DNA of 64,000 nucleotides from positions 248,001-312,000 of the forward strand of contig CAVTWD010000008.1 in the NCBI GenBank assembly GCA_963738325.1, given 5' to 3'. Shown piece after piece: positions 1 through 7,282 of this stretch. Numbering within the stretch: the stretch's first letter is position 1; each line of letters starts with the position of its first letter. A program made the translations under genes and the position numbers. The notes beneath the pieces are model-generated. The model was not told where the DNA came from, searched no databases, and saw only the letters and a list, made by a program, of their open reading frames with translations. This DNA comes from CAVTWD01 sp963738325. GTDB taxonomy: Bacteria; Actinomycetota; Acidimicrobiia; Acidimicrobiales; Ilumatobacteraceae.

Positions 1-279
1 GTCCTGGCGGCGGTCGACCACCTCTGGCGGCAGCAACCCCTTCTCCCGCAGGACGGCCATGTGCCAGCGGAGCAGCCTCGCCACCTCGTCTCGCGTCAGC
101 CGCGCCTGGCTGGCTTCCGGAAGGTGATCTGCCACGTAGTCGACCGCCTCCTCGAACACATAGACGGTGCGGGGGGCGACCGCGTCGAGGCGATGGCTCT
201 CACGGCCGATGACGACCGCGGCGATGACGAACACGATGACCGCGGCGACAACCAGCATGACGATGGCCAACGCCGTCAC
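1..279 (-). CDS. Small single-span membrane protein, 3' end beyond the window
   Basis: Read leftward from a GTG at 277-279; no other start lies upstream in this frame, and the C-terminus runs off the left edge. The first ~25 residues are a strongly hydrophobic run rich in V, I and A (one transmembrane helix). A short charged segment follows, then a soluble stretch with alternating acidic and basic residues (VFEEAVDYVADHLPE), probably helical. No catalytic motif is visible. It is divergent from the large membrane protein starting at 342, with 62 bases between them. I do not recognise the family; it looks like a conserved actinobacterial hypothetical protein. Confidence 0.5.
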   Translation of the reverse strand, partial: MTALAIVMLVVAAVIVFVIAAVVIGRESHRLDAVAPRTVYVFEEAVDYVADHLPEASQARLTRDEVARLLRWHMAVLREKGLLPPEVVDRRQD

Positions 280-326
280 GAGGTCGAGGGTAGCGACGAC
301 GCCCTCGCCGCTCGTGCCGGTCTCGA

Positions 327-332
327 TACCAT
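327..332 (+). promoter_or_regulatory. -10 element TACCAT for the gene at 342
   Basis: TACCAT lies 9 bases before the ATG at 342 and fits the actinobacterial TANNNT -10 consensus. No Shine-Dalgarno sequence precedes the start, so the message probably has almost no leader. Confidence 0.4.
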
Positions 333-341
333 CCGCCTCCG

Positions 342-1859
342 ATGGCCGAGACCCTCCTGCCCCAGCCCCGCGCCCAGGGCTGGCCGAGCGCGGCCTCGCG
401 GTGGCGGTGGCCGCTCGTCGGCGCGGGCGTCTTCCTTTTCGGCTACCTCTTGCTCGTCTGGTTGAGCGGCGTGCCGAAGGGGCACGTGGCGAGCGACAGC
501 ATCCATCTCGTGCAGGGCGCCCGCCAGGCGGCCGCGTGCATCGACGCCGGCACATGGTCGGCCTGTGGCCACCTGCCGGGCACCGACCAAACCTTGGTGG
601 GGCCTTACCCGCTGCTGCAGTACATTCCTGCGTTCGCCGCAGTGAAGGCGGGCCTGTCGAACGCGCAGGTGCTCGGCGTGCTGTCGCGGTTGAGCGCGTT
701 GGCCTTCGTCGGTTGTCTCACGTTGAGCTGGTTCGCGCTACGGCGTCGTCCGGCGCTCGCCGCGGTGGCGGTTATCGCCCTTGTCGCCAGTGCGGCGACC
801 TATCAGGCCACGTCGCCCTTTGGCGAGATGCTGGCTGCGTTCGTCGCGCTGGGCGCGGTGGTGGCCGCCCTCGAGCGTCGGCCCGTGCTGGTGCTCCTCG
901 CTTTCTTCGCCGCCAGCCTCGGGAAGGAGACGATGCCGTTGTTCCTCCTGCCTCTCGGTCTCGTCGCCGCCCGTGACGACGCGGATGGATGGCTACCGCC
1001 CCGGCGGCTGCTCGCCCCGATGCTCGGCGGGTTGGCGGCGGGCACGCTCCTCTCGGCGGCGTTCAACGTCTTCCGCTTCGGCACGGTCCGCAACCTGCTG
1101 TACCTCAGCCCCGACTACCGGGTTCCCGGCCTGGGTTGGAAGCTCGATTATCTCGCCGGCCAATGGGTGGCGCCGACGTCGGGACTTGCCTGGTACTGGC
1201 CCGTCGGCACCGCAGTGATCGTGATGGTCGCGGCCGTCGGGCTCCGTCGACTCCTGCGCCATCGACGCAACTGGCGGTCGTGGGCGCCGCCTCTCGTCAC
1301 GGTGGGTACGTTCTTCGCGCTCACGCTCGGCCTGGCCGCGTGGTATTCGCCCTTCGGATGGGTGGCCTACGGTCACCGACTCGTCGTCCCGCTGCTGCCG
1401 GCGACGATCGTGCTCGGCCTCCGCAGCGCGCAGAACGAGGTGGTTGAGCTGCTCGGCGCCATTCGCAGGCAACCGCTCGTCTTCGCCAGCCTCCTCGCCA
1501 TCGTCGGGCTGGCCGCCTGGTCGCAGGTTGCGGCACCGTGGCGCTACCGAGAGGTGCTGGCATTGCAGACTCGCCCCGACACGGTCTGCACACCGAACCG
1601 GGTGCGGACGGTCCAGTCGAACCTTCGGTGTACGTCCCACACGATGTGGCGACTGGACCCTCTGCCGCTGCAGGCGACGATGGGCGGGGGGGACGCCGTG
1701 ACCATCCTCGCCAGGCTGAGCGCCATCACGGTCGTGGGCCTCCTCGTCGTGGTGGCGGTGGGGAGCGCGGCGGCTCGCCCACGGGAAACCGAAGACGACG
1801 AGGCGACGCCGAACACAACCCGGCTCGGGGCGGTCCAGCTCGTGGCCCCGCCGGCGTAG
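342..1859 (+). CDS. Polytopic membrane protein, GT-C glycosyltransferase-like
   Basis: 505 residues with about ten or more hydrophobic helices spread along the chain and a short cytoplasmic N-terminus. The first extracytoplasmic loop after helix 1 is polar (SDSIHLVQGARQAAACIDAG). A later loop around residues 395-435 carries two cysteines, followed by a last helix and a polar tail. This layout (many helices, acidic first loop) is typical of lipid-sugar-dependent GT-C enzymes and other envelope polymer proteins. The assignment is from topology only; no signature motif was recognised. Two family-2 glycosyltransferases and two further large membrane proteins lie within 10 kb, which supports a role in cell-surface glycan synthesis. 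Confidence 0.6.
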   Translation: MAETLLPQPRAQGWPSAASRWRWPLVGAGVFLFGYLLLVWLSGVPKGHVASDSIHLVQGARQAAACIDAGTWSACGHLPGTDQTLVGPYPLLQYIPAFAAVKAGLSNAQVLGVLSRLSALAFVGCLTLSWFALRRRPALAAVAVIALVASAATYQATSPFGEMLAAFVALGAVVAALERRPVLVLLAFFAASLGKETMPLFLLPLGLVAARDDADGWLPPRRLLAPMLGGLAAGTLLSAAFNVFRFGTVRNLLYLSPDYRVPGLGWKLDYLAGQWVAPTSGLAWYWPVGTAVIVMVAAVGLRRLLRHRRNWRSWAPPLVTVGTFFALTLGLAAWYSPFGWVAYGHRLVVPLLPATIVLGLRSAQNEVVELLGAIRRQPLVFASLLAIVGLAAWSQVAAPWRYREVLALQTRPDTVCTPNRVRTVQSNLRCTSHTMWRLDPLPLQATMGGGDAVTILARLSAITVVGLLVVVAVGSAAARPRETEDDEATPNTTRLGAVQLVAPPA

Positions 1860-1880
1860 GACCGGCCGTTTCCGCCTTCG

Positions 1881-2996
1881 CTAGATGCCGATGCGCTGCG
1901 CCAAGAGCTCCCTGTGGTAGGACGGATCGCCGAACAGCAGCTCGCTCGACTTCGCCCGTTTGAAGTACAGGTGGGCCGGGTGTTCCCAAGTGAATCCGAT
2001 GCCACCGTGGATCTGGATGTTCTCCGCGGCGGCATGGAAGTACGCCTCGGAGGTGTAGGCCTTGGCCAGCGAGGCGACCGACGGCAGCTCGTCGTTCATC
2101 TCCGAGGCGCACCACATGCCGTAGTAGGCGGCGGACTTGGCCGACTCGACCTCGAGCAGCATGTCGGCGCACTTGTGCTTGATGGCCTGGAACGATCCGA
2201 TCGGTCGGCCGAACTGCACGCGCACCTTGGCATACTCCACCGACATCTCGAGCACCTTCTGCCCACCGCCCACGTTCTCCGCCGACAGCCCCACCGAGGC
2301 GAGGTCGAGGACGGTCGCCAGGGTGTCCCACCCGCCGCCTTCGCGCCCGAGCAGACGAGCCGGGGTGTTGGAGAACTCGAGCTTGGCCTGCTTCCGGGTC
2401 TGGTCCATGGTCGAGAGGGCCGTGCGGGTCAGCCCAACAGCGTCGCCGTCGACGGCGAAGAGGCTCACCTCGCCACCGGTGCGCGCGGCCACGATGATCA
2501 GATCGGCGGTGTGGCCGTCGAGCACGAACATCTTCGTGCCTGACAGCGAGTAGCCGTCGCCTGACTTCGTCGCCTCCATGGTGATGCCGCCCTCGTCCCA
2601 CTTGCCCGAAGGCTCGGTGAAGGCGAGCGTGGCGATCGTCTCGCCGGCCGCGATGCCGGGCAGGTAGTCCTTCTTCGCGGCATCGTCGCCGCTGTGGAGG
2701 AGCGCGTTGGCGGCCAGCACCACGGTCGAGAAGTAGGGCGCGCACAGCAGGGCCCGGCCCTGCTCCTCCAACACGATCCCGAGCTCGACCCACGAGAAGC
2801 CCGAGCCACCGAAGTCCTCGGGGATGGCGAGGCCCTGGAGACCGAGCTGCTCACCCATCTGCTTCCACACCGCGGGGTCGTAGCCCTCCGTGGTCTCCAT
2901 GAGGCGGCGGACCTCGGACTCCGGGGACTTCTGCTCGAGGAAGGCTCGGATCGTCTTGCGGAGCTCTTCCTGCTCCTCGCTGAAGGCGAAGTTCAT
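1881..2996 (-). CDS. Acyl-CoA dehydrogenase
   Basis: 371 residues, full length for the family. It starts MNFAFSEEQEELRKTIRAFL, the usual helical N-domain opening. It continues with the beta-barrel middle segment (ATLAFTEPSGKWDEGG, the substrate/FAD region) and the C-terminal helical FAD domain (GRPIGSFQAIKHKCADM, then IQIHGGIGFTWEHPAHLYFKRA). It oxidises an acyl-CoA to the 2-enoyl-CoA with FAD. The C-terminal block resembles the actinobacterial FadE subunits used for sterol or unusual acyl chains, but the substrate cannot be told. A Shine-Dalgarno-like GAGAGGTG precedes the ATG. A 24-base palindrome lies 49-72 bases upstream and may be its operator. Confidence 0.9.
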   Translation of the reverse strand: MNFAFSEEQEELRKTIRAFLEQKSPESEVRRLMETTEGYDPAVWKQMGEQLGLQGLAIPEDFGGSGFSWVELGIVLEEQGRALLCAPYFSTVVLAANALLHSGDDAAKKDYLPGIAAGETIATLAFTEPSGKWDEGGITMEATKSGDGYSLSGTKMFVLDGHTADLIIVAARTGGEVSLFAVDGDAVGLTRTALSTMDQTRKQAKLEFSNTPARLLGREGGGWDTLATVLDLASVGLSAENVGGGQKVLEMSVEYAKVRVQFGRPIGSFQAIKHKCADMLLEVESAKSAAYYGMWCASEMNDELPSVASLAKAYTSEAYFHAAAENIQIHGGIGFTWEHPAHLYFKRAKSSELLFGDPSYHRELLAQRIGI

Positions 2997-3044
2997 CGGG
3001 CACCTCTCACGGATGGACGGCCAGGACGTCTCTGTCTAGCTCCC

Positions 3045-3068
3045 CGTCGATTCGAATTCGAATCGACG
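3045..3068. promoter_or_regulatory. Perfect 24-base palindrome between acyl-CoA dehydrogenase and vapBC
   Basis: The half-site CGTCGATTCGAA is followed directly by its exact reverse complement, with no spacer. It sits in the 122-base divergent region. On the minus strand it overlaps the -35 position implied by a TAGACA -10 box (3033-3038) for the acyl-CoA dehydrogenase. On the plus strand it lies upstream of the vapB promoter. It is a good candidate operator for a TetR/FadR-type regulator or for VapBC autoregulation. Confidence 0.6.
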
Positions 3069-3106
3069 TGTGTACACCGGTGCTACAAGACAGGCACCTA
3101 CCGGGA

Positions 3107-3112
3107 TAGGGT
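3107..3112 (+). promoter_or_regulatory. -10 element TAGGGT of vapB (leaderless)
   Basis: TAGGGT ends 6 bases before the ATG at 3119, so transcription should begin at or next to the start codon. No ribosome-binding site is present. Confidence 0.5.
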
Positions 3113-3118
3113 GGCTCG

Positions 3119-3397
3119 ATGGAGCGGTTGGGGATCCGTGAGCTGCGCAACCAGACGGCGGCGGCCGTGCGACGGGCCGGGGCAGGCGAACGCATCGTGA
3201 TCACCGTCGACGGCCGGCCGGTGGCACAACTCGGGCCGCTCGACCCCTTGTCCAAGGCGCCCACCCTCGACGATCTCGCCGCCCGCGGCCTCGTCACGCT
3301 GCCCCGCCGGCCGGATCGCCCGGCGCCCAGCGTGGTCGTGCCCATGTGGGCCGGCGTGCGGCTCGGGCGGCTGTTGCAAGGGATCCGCGGCTCGTGA
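3119..3397 (+). CDS. vapB: Antitoxin, Phd/YefM (VapB-type) family
   Basis: 92 residues. The N-terminus MERLGIRELRNQTAAAVRRA and the following block GERIVITVDGRPVAQLGPL are the classic Phd/YefM DNA-binding fold (prevent-host-death family). The C-terminal part is basic and proline-rich, as expected for the flexible toxin-wrapping tail. It binds and neutralises the PIN toxin encoded 19 bases downstream and, with it, should repress their promoter. The promoter box 6 bases upstream indicates a leaderless message. Confidence 0.85.
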   Translation: MERLGIRELRNQTAAAVRRAGAGERIVITVDGRPVAQLGPLDPLSKAPTLDDLAARGLVTLPRRPDRPAPSVVVPMWAGVRLGRLLQGIRGS

Positions 3398-3416
3398 CCG
3401 AGAGACCAGCCGGCGA

Positions 3417-3821
3417 GTGACCCTCGCGCTCGACACCTCCGCGTTGATCGCCCGCTACGTCGATGACCCGGCGCGCGCCGTCGCTCTGGAGGCTATGGAC
3501 GCGGACCGCGACTGGTGCGCCAGCGCCCTAGCGTTGGCCGAAGCGCTCACCCTCATCGAGCGGTTGACCGACGATCCCTGGTTGCGCGACGAGCTGCGGC
3601 GGGCCCTGCGTGATGACTGGGAGCGGGTGGCGGTCATCCCTGTCGACCCGATCTGCCTCGACCGCGCCGCCGAGCTCGGCCGCAGCCAACCCATCCGCAT
3701 CGTCGACGCGGTGCATCTCGCCGCCACCGACCGCCTCCCCCGACCGATCACCTACCTCACCTTCGACCCTGGGCAGATCCCGGTGGCCCTCGCCCTCGGC
3801 TTCGACGTCGTCTCGACCTGA
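3417..3821 (+). CDS. vapC: PIN-domain ribonuclease toxin (VapC)
   Basis: 134 residues starting at GTG 3417. The PIN-domain acidic metal site is visible: D6 in LDTSAL, E42 in ALAEALTLIE and D97 in IVDAVHLAA, with D105 nearby. VapC toxins cleave tRNA or rRNA with Mg2+ when freed from their antitoxin. The gene follows its antitoxin after 19 bases, the standard operon order. The targeted RNA cannot be told from the sequence. Confidence 0.88.
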   Translation: MTLALDTSALIARYVDDPARAVALEAMDADRDWCASALALAEALTLIERLTDDPWLRDELRRALRDDWERVAVIPVDPICLDRAAELGRSQPIRIVDAVHLAATDRLPRPITYLTFDPGQIPVALALGFDVVST

Positions 3822-3836
3822 CGAAAGAGGTCGGCG

Positions 3837-6107
3837 TCAGGACTCGCTGCAGATCTTGCTCGAAGCGCCGTCCAGGGTGAGAGCGGCGCAGCCGAGCTTG
3901 ATCAGCGCCGGGTCGATCGCACGAGTCATCTGGGCCCCCAGCCCGACGTACGTCTTGTTGGTCTGCAAGACGGGCGGCGTGCTCACGCTGACGACCATTT
4001 TCGTGTGGCCAGGGGGCACGTCAAGTTTGAGGTAGACCTGCTGTCGAAGAGGGATCGTCGTCGTGGTTGAGCCGTTGCCGTCATAGGAGAGTGACGCCGT
4101 CGTCGCGTCCCGATCGGCGTGATCGAACTGCAGCACGAAGATCTCGTGGCGCGTCTGGTGGACCGGGTTGTCCACGTCGAACCCGATGCGAGAAGACTTG
4201 CTCCACCCGTTCGGCTCGACCTGGGTCGTCGGCTCGATGATCACCGGTGGTGTGGTGAGGTCGCTCGCGCTCACGCCGGTCTTCTGTAGCGCCTGACGCA
4301 CGGGCCGCAGGTCGTAGAGAATCTCGTTACGCGAAGGGCTCTCGAGGAGGCTCCTCGCGCCTATCGCGACGAGCGTCTTGTCAATGGCGGCCCCTCTGTC
4401 GGCGTAGCCCCGCCGGTCCACGACGACACCATCGAAGCCAGAGCTCGCCGCGATGCCGACACCGGCCTCGGGTGGAAGGACGGAGAGGGTCTCCGACCAC
4501 TCGCCGCTGGGCCGGCCCCGCATGGCACCGCTGGAGAAGCGCAACGTGCCCCCGACGATCATGCCGCCCAGCTGCGCGAACTGCGGCATCGACGCCTGCG
4601 GAGGGCTCTCCGGGAACACGCTGAAGGGCAGTTGGTAGATGGCTGCTCCCTTGCCCATCATGGCCTCGACTTGGTGGTAGAACGCGGCGTCGGACTTCCA
4701 AACTGCGGTGTCCGAGATCGGCTGGGCGGCGGGAGTGCTGTCGAGCCAACCCAGAACAGCCACGAGCCCGAGCACGGTGGCCATCACCACCGGCGTGGTG
4801 CGGCGACGGTCGAGCCGTCGCGCGAGTGCCGTGAGCCCGAAACCCAGGATGACGGCTGAGAGGAACCCGATCCACACCGAGATGCGGTTCCAGGTTCTGA
4901 GGACCTCGAAGCCGCGGAATGTGAATATGAGCGACAACCCACCTGCACTCCCGAGCGCAACCGCCGTCCATTGCAGCGCGCCGTAGCGCGCGACCTGGCG
5001 GAGGAAGCCGGAGCGGTCTCTTACAACCCCGAGACCCGCGGCGAGCGCGGCGAGGCCGCCGAGAAGAAACATCGACGCGAAGACGAACCCGAGCGCTTGC
5101 GAGTCCTCACCAGGCGGTATCTCCGCCACCGCGTCGCTCTTGAGGTTCGCCAGCGCTGGGATCCGGTGGCCGGTGATGGGCAGCAAGAGGTACGCGGTTC
5201 GCAGCCCGTAGCGATCCTGGTCGGAGATGACTCGGGCGGCCGCCTCCCGGTTGGGCCCGTTCTCGAAGCGCGAGCTCAGGTAGCCGGCGTTGTTCGCCAG
5301 CAGCGCCGCTCCGATAATCGCTGAGAAAGCGCAGGCCAGCAGCAGCGGCATGAAGTCCCTTCGAGCGAGCACGACGGCGAGTCCGACGAGAAGAACCAGG
5401 AGGATCGTGAACGTCGCCTGCTGCTCGTCGATCGAGCCGATCACGACCGCGGCGACGCTGAGCACGATCAGACGGTCGCGTCGCCATGCACCCGCGCTCG
5501 TTGCGTCGGCCGAAGGCTTGCGCAGCGAGGCTCGCCAGGTGACGAACCACATGATCGCCACCACACCGATCGCCGGAGTGATGTAGGTGGTCCGGAGCAG
5601 ATGGCCCTGTGCTCGCCACTGGTGGTAGGGCAGGAAGGCGAAGAGGAACGCGGAGACCGCCGCCGCGCCTCGCTGGATGGGAAACTGGCGAAGAGCCGCG
5701 TAAGCAGCGACGGCGACGAGCGGATAGCTCAGCAACAGGTAGAGGTTGTAGGTCGCCCCGATCGACAACACCCTCGTGAAGAGGAAGAGCACGAACAGCT
5801 GGAGGTTCTCGCCGCCGACCGGGAAGTCGCGGAAGTCGAGCCCGAAGGGGGCGGACAGCCGAGGGATCGTGAACCACCAGTGCCCTTCCTTGAAGGTGCG
5901 GAGGATGGCGAGGTCGGTCATCTCGTCCCCGTGCCCGTAGTTGATCGGGATGCCGAAGGGTCGTTGCCACACCTGGAACAGCACGCAGGCAGCCGCGAAC
6001 GAGACGAGGGCCAGAACGGCGGGGACGACCCATGGTCGCGGCTTCCCCCAGCGCACGGGCGGGGGGACCGTCGTTGTCTCGACGCGGGGGATCGCTTCGG
6101 TCACCAC
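3837..6107 (-). CDS. Large polytopic membrane protein with extracytoplasmic C-domain (GT-C-like)
   Basis: About 756 residues from a GTG at 6105-6107 (a second GTG follows at 6102-6104); the open frame runs further upstream but would collide with the divergent gene at 6202. After a short cytoplasmic segment come about 12 helices. The first outer loop carries GHGDEMTDLAILRTFKEG, an acidic loop of the kind used by GT-C enzymes. Residues from about 530 onward form a soluble beta-rich domain lacking long helices. The topology suggests a lipid-sugar transferase or a YfhO-like envelope protein. It is divergent from the GT2 gene at 6202, and a -10 TACACT lies at 6126-6131. The function is inferred from topology and neighbours only. 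Confidence 0.65.
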   Translation of the reverse strand: MVTEAIPRVETTTVPPPVRWGKPRPWVVPAVLALVSFAAACVLFQVWQRPFGIPINYGHGDEMTDLAILRTFKEGHWWFTIPRLSAPFGLDFRDFPVGGENLQLFVLFLFTRVLSIGATYNLYLLLSYPLVAVAAYAALRQFPIQRGAAAVSAFLFAFLPYHQWRAQGHLLRTTYITPAIGVVAIMWFVTWRASLRKPSADATSAGAWRRDRLIVLSVAAVVIGSIDEQQATFTILLVLLVGLAVVLARRDFMPLLLACAFSAIIGAALLANNAGYLSSRFENGPNREAAARVISDQDRYGLRTAYLLLPITGHRIPALANLKSDAVAEIPPGEDSQALGFVFASMFLLGGLAALAAGLGVVRDRSGFLRQVARYGALQWTAVALGSAGGLSLIFTFRGFEVLRTWNRISVWIGFLSAVILGFGLTALARRLDRRRTTPVVMATVLGLVAVLGWLDSTPAAQPISDTAVWKSDAAFYHQVEAMMGKGAAIYQLPFSVFPESPPQASMPQFAQLGGMIVGGTLRFSSGAMRGRPSGEWSETLSVLPPEAGVGIAASSGFDGVVVDRRGYADRGAAIDKTLVAIGARSLLESPSRNEILYDLRPVRQALQKTGVSASDLTTPPVIIEPTTQVEPNGWSKSSRIGFDVDNPVHQTRHEIFVLQFDHADRDATTASLSYDGNGSTTTTIPLRQQVYLKLDVPPGHTKMVVSVSTPPVLQTNKTYVGLGAQMTRAIDPALIKLGCAALTLDGASSKICSES

Positions 6108-6125
6108 GGTGGCATCAAGACGGGG

Positions 6126-6131
6126 AGTGTA
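6126..6131 (-). promoter_or_regulatory. -10 element TACACT for the membrane protein ending at 3837
   Basis: On the minus strand TACACT lies 18 bases before the GTG at 6107. It faces the -10 box TAACGT (6186-6191) of the divergent glycosyltransferase. Confidence 0.35.
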
Positions 6132-6201
6132 GGAGGCACGGCCTTGCGGGCGGCGACGTGACCCCGGGCGAGGAAGCTCCGGTACTAACGTCCCTCTGGC
6201 G

Positions 6202-7164
6202 ATGGACCGCACTCGCACGCCGACCTCTCCAACGAGCGTCACGGTGGTGATCCCCGCGTACGACGAGGTCGAGGCCGTTCCCGACGTCGTCCGCAACGCT
6301 TTGCGGGTGCTGCGTTCCGCCAGCTTCTCCGCCCACGTCGTGGTGGTCGATGACGGCAGCACGGATGCCACGAGCGCCGCAGTCGTGGCCATCGGCGACG
6401 CAGACGTGGAGGTCGTCCGGCTCCGTCGCAACTCCGGCAAGTCGGCCACGCTCGCGGAGGGCTTGCGGCACGTCGACGGCGACATCGTCGTACTGCTGGA
6501 TGCCGACGGCCAGGACGACGTCGAGGCAATACCGCGCCTAGTGAAGCTGCTCGACGAGAACGAGGTCGACCTCATCACCGGACGGCGGGCCAACCGCCAG
6601 GATCGCTTCGTGAAGAAGCAAACCTCGCGTCTCTACAACTGGGCCACGCGCCGCCTCACCGGCGTGCAGGGACGCGACTTCAACAGTGGTTTCAAGGTCA
6701 TGCGGGCAGACGTGGCACGGGAGCTAGATCTTTACGGCGAGTTGCACCGCTACATCCCCGTGTTGGCGCACTGGCGCGGCTTTCGGGTCGCGGAGGTGGA
6801 CGTCGCTCACTTTCCTCGAGCCGCTGGCCGTCCGAAATTTGGGGGTGCTCGGTTCTGGCGAGGCTTCATCGACCTGCTCACCGTGAAGTTCCTCACGACG
6901 TACACGAACCGTCCGCTCCACCTCTTCGGTGGGAGTGGGGTCATCGTGGGAGGCATCGGCTTCCTCATCCTCGCCGCACTGTCGGTTGAGAAGATCCTCT
7001 TCGGCGCCGGTCTCAGTGACCGCCCACTGCTCGTGCTCGGCGTTCTCCTCGTGATCGTCGGCGTGCAGCTGTTCCTCTTCGGGCTGCTGGCGGAGCTGAT
7101 CGTCCACCTCAATCGGGTGCGTGGCCCAGACCGGTCGCCCGTCGTGGACACCACGAGCTCGTGA
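6202..7164 (+). CDS. Family-2 glycosyltransferase, polyprenyl-phosphate type (DPM1/ArnC-like)
   Basis: 320 residues. The GT-A fold shows VTVVIPAYDE at the N-terminus, VVVVDDGSTDAT and the nucleotide-metal motif LLDADGQDD. After the catalytic domain come GRDFNSGFKVMRADV and two C-terminal membrane helices (about residues 245-305). This arrangement is typical of enzymes that move a sugar from a nucleotide to polyprenyl phosphate on the inner face of the membrane, supplying GT-C enzymes such as the membrane proteins on either side. The ATG at 6202 lies 10 bases after a TAACGT -10 box. Confidence 0.88.
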   Translation: MDRTRTPTSPTSVTVVIPAYDEVEAVPDVVRNALRVLRSASFSAHVVVVDDGSTDATSAAVVAIGDADVEVVRLRRNSGKSATLAEGLRHVDGDIVVLLDADGQDDVEAIPRLVKLLDENEVDLITGRRANRQDRFVKKQTSRLYNWATRRLTGVQGRDFNSGFKVMRADVARELDLYGELHRYIPVLAHWRGFRVAEVDVAHFPRAAGRPKFGGARFWRGFIDLLTVKFLTTYTNRPLHLFGGSGVIVGGIGFLILAALSVEKILFGAGLSDRPLLVLGVLLVIVGVQLFLFGLLAELIVHLNRVRGPDRSPVVDTTSS

Positions 7165-7282
7165 GTCGCCGCCGGCGGGAGCACCGGTGCCTGACATCGC
7201 TGTGACCGCGCTGGTACGCTGCCCCAAGTGGGTGTCTCGCCGGCTGGTCTCGACGCCCACATGAGTTGAGAGCCATCCGGTG

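Noticed and set aside
3045..3068. Palindrome as a rho-independent terminator
   Set aside because: It has no loop and lies between divergent promoters, not after a gene.
6108..6593. N-terminal extension of the large minus-strand membrane protein
   Set aside because: It overlaps the GT2 gene at 6202, has low-complexity Ser/Thr/Arg content and precedes a promoter box; GTG 6105-6107 is preferred.
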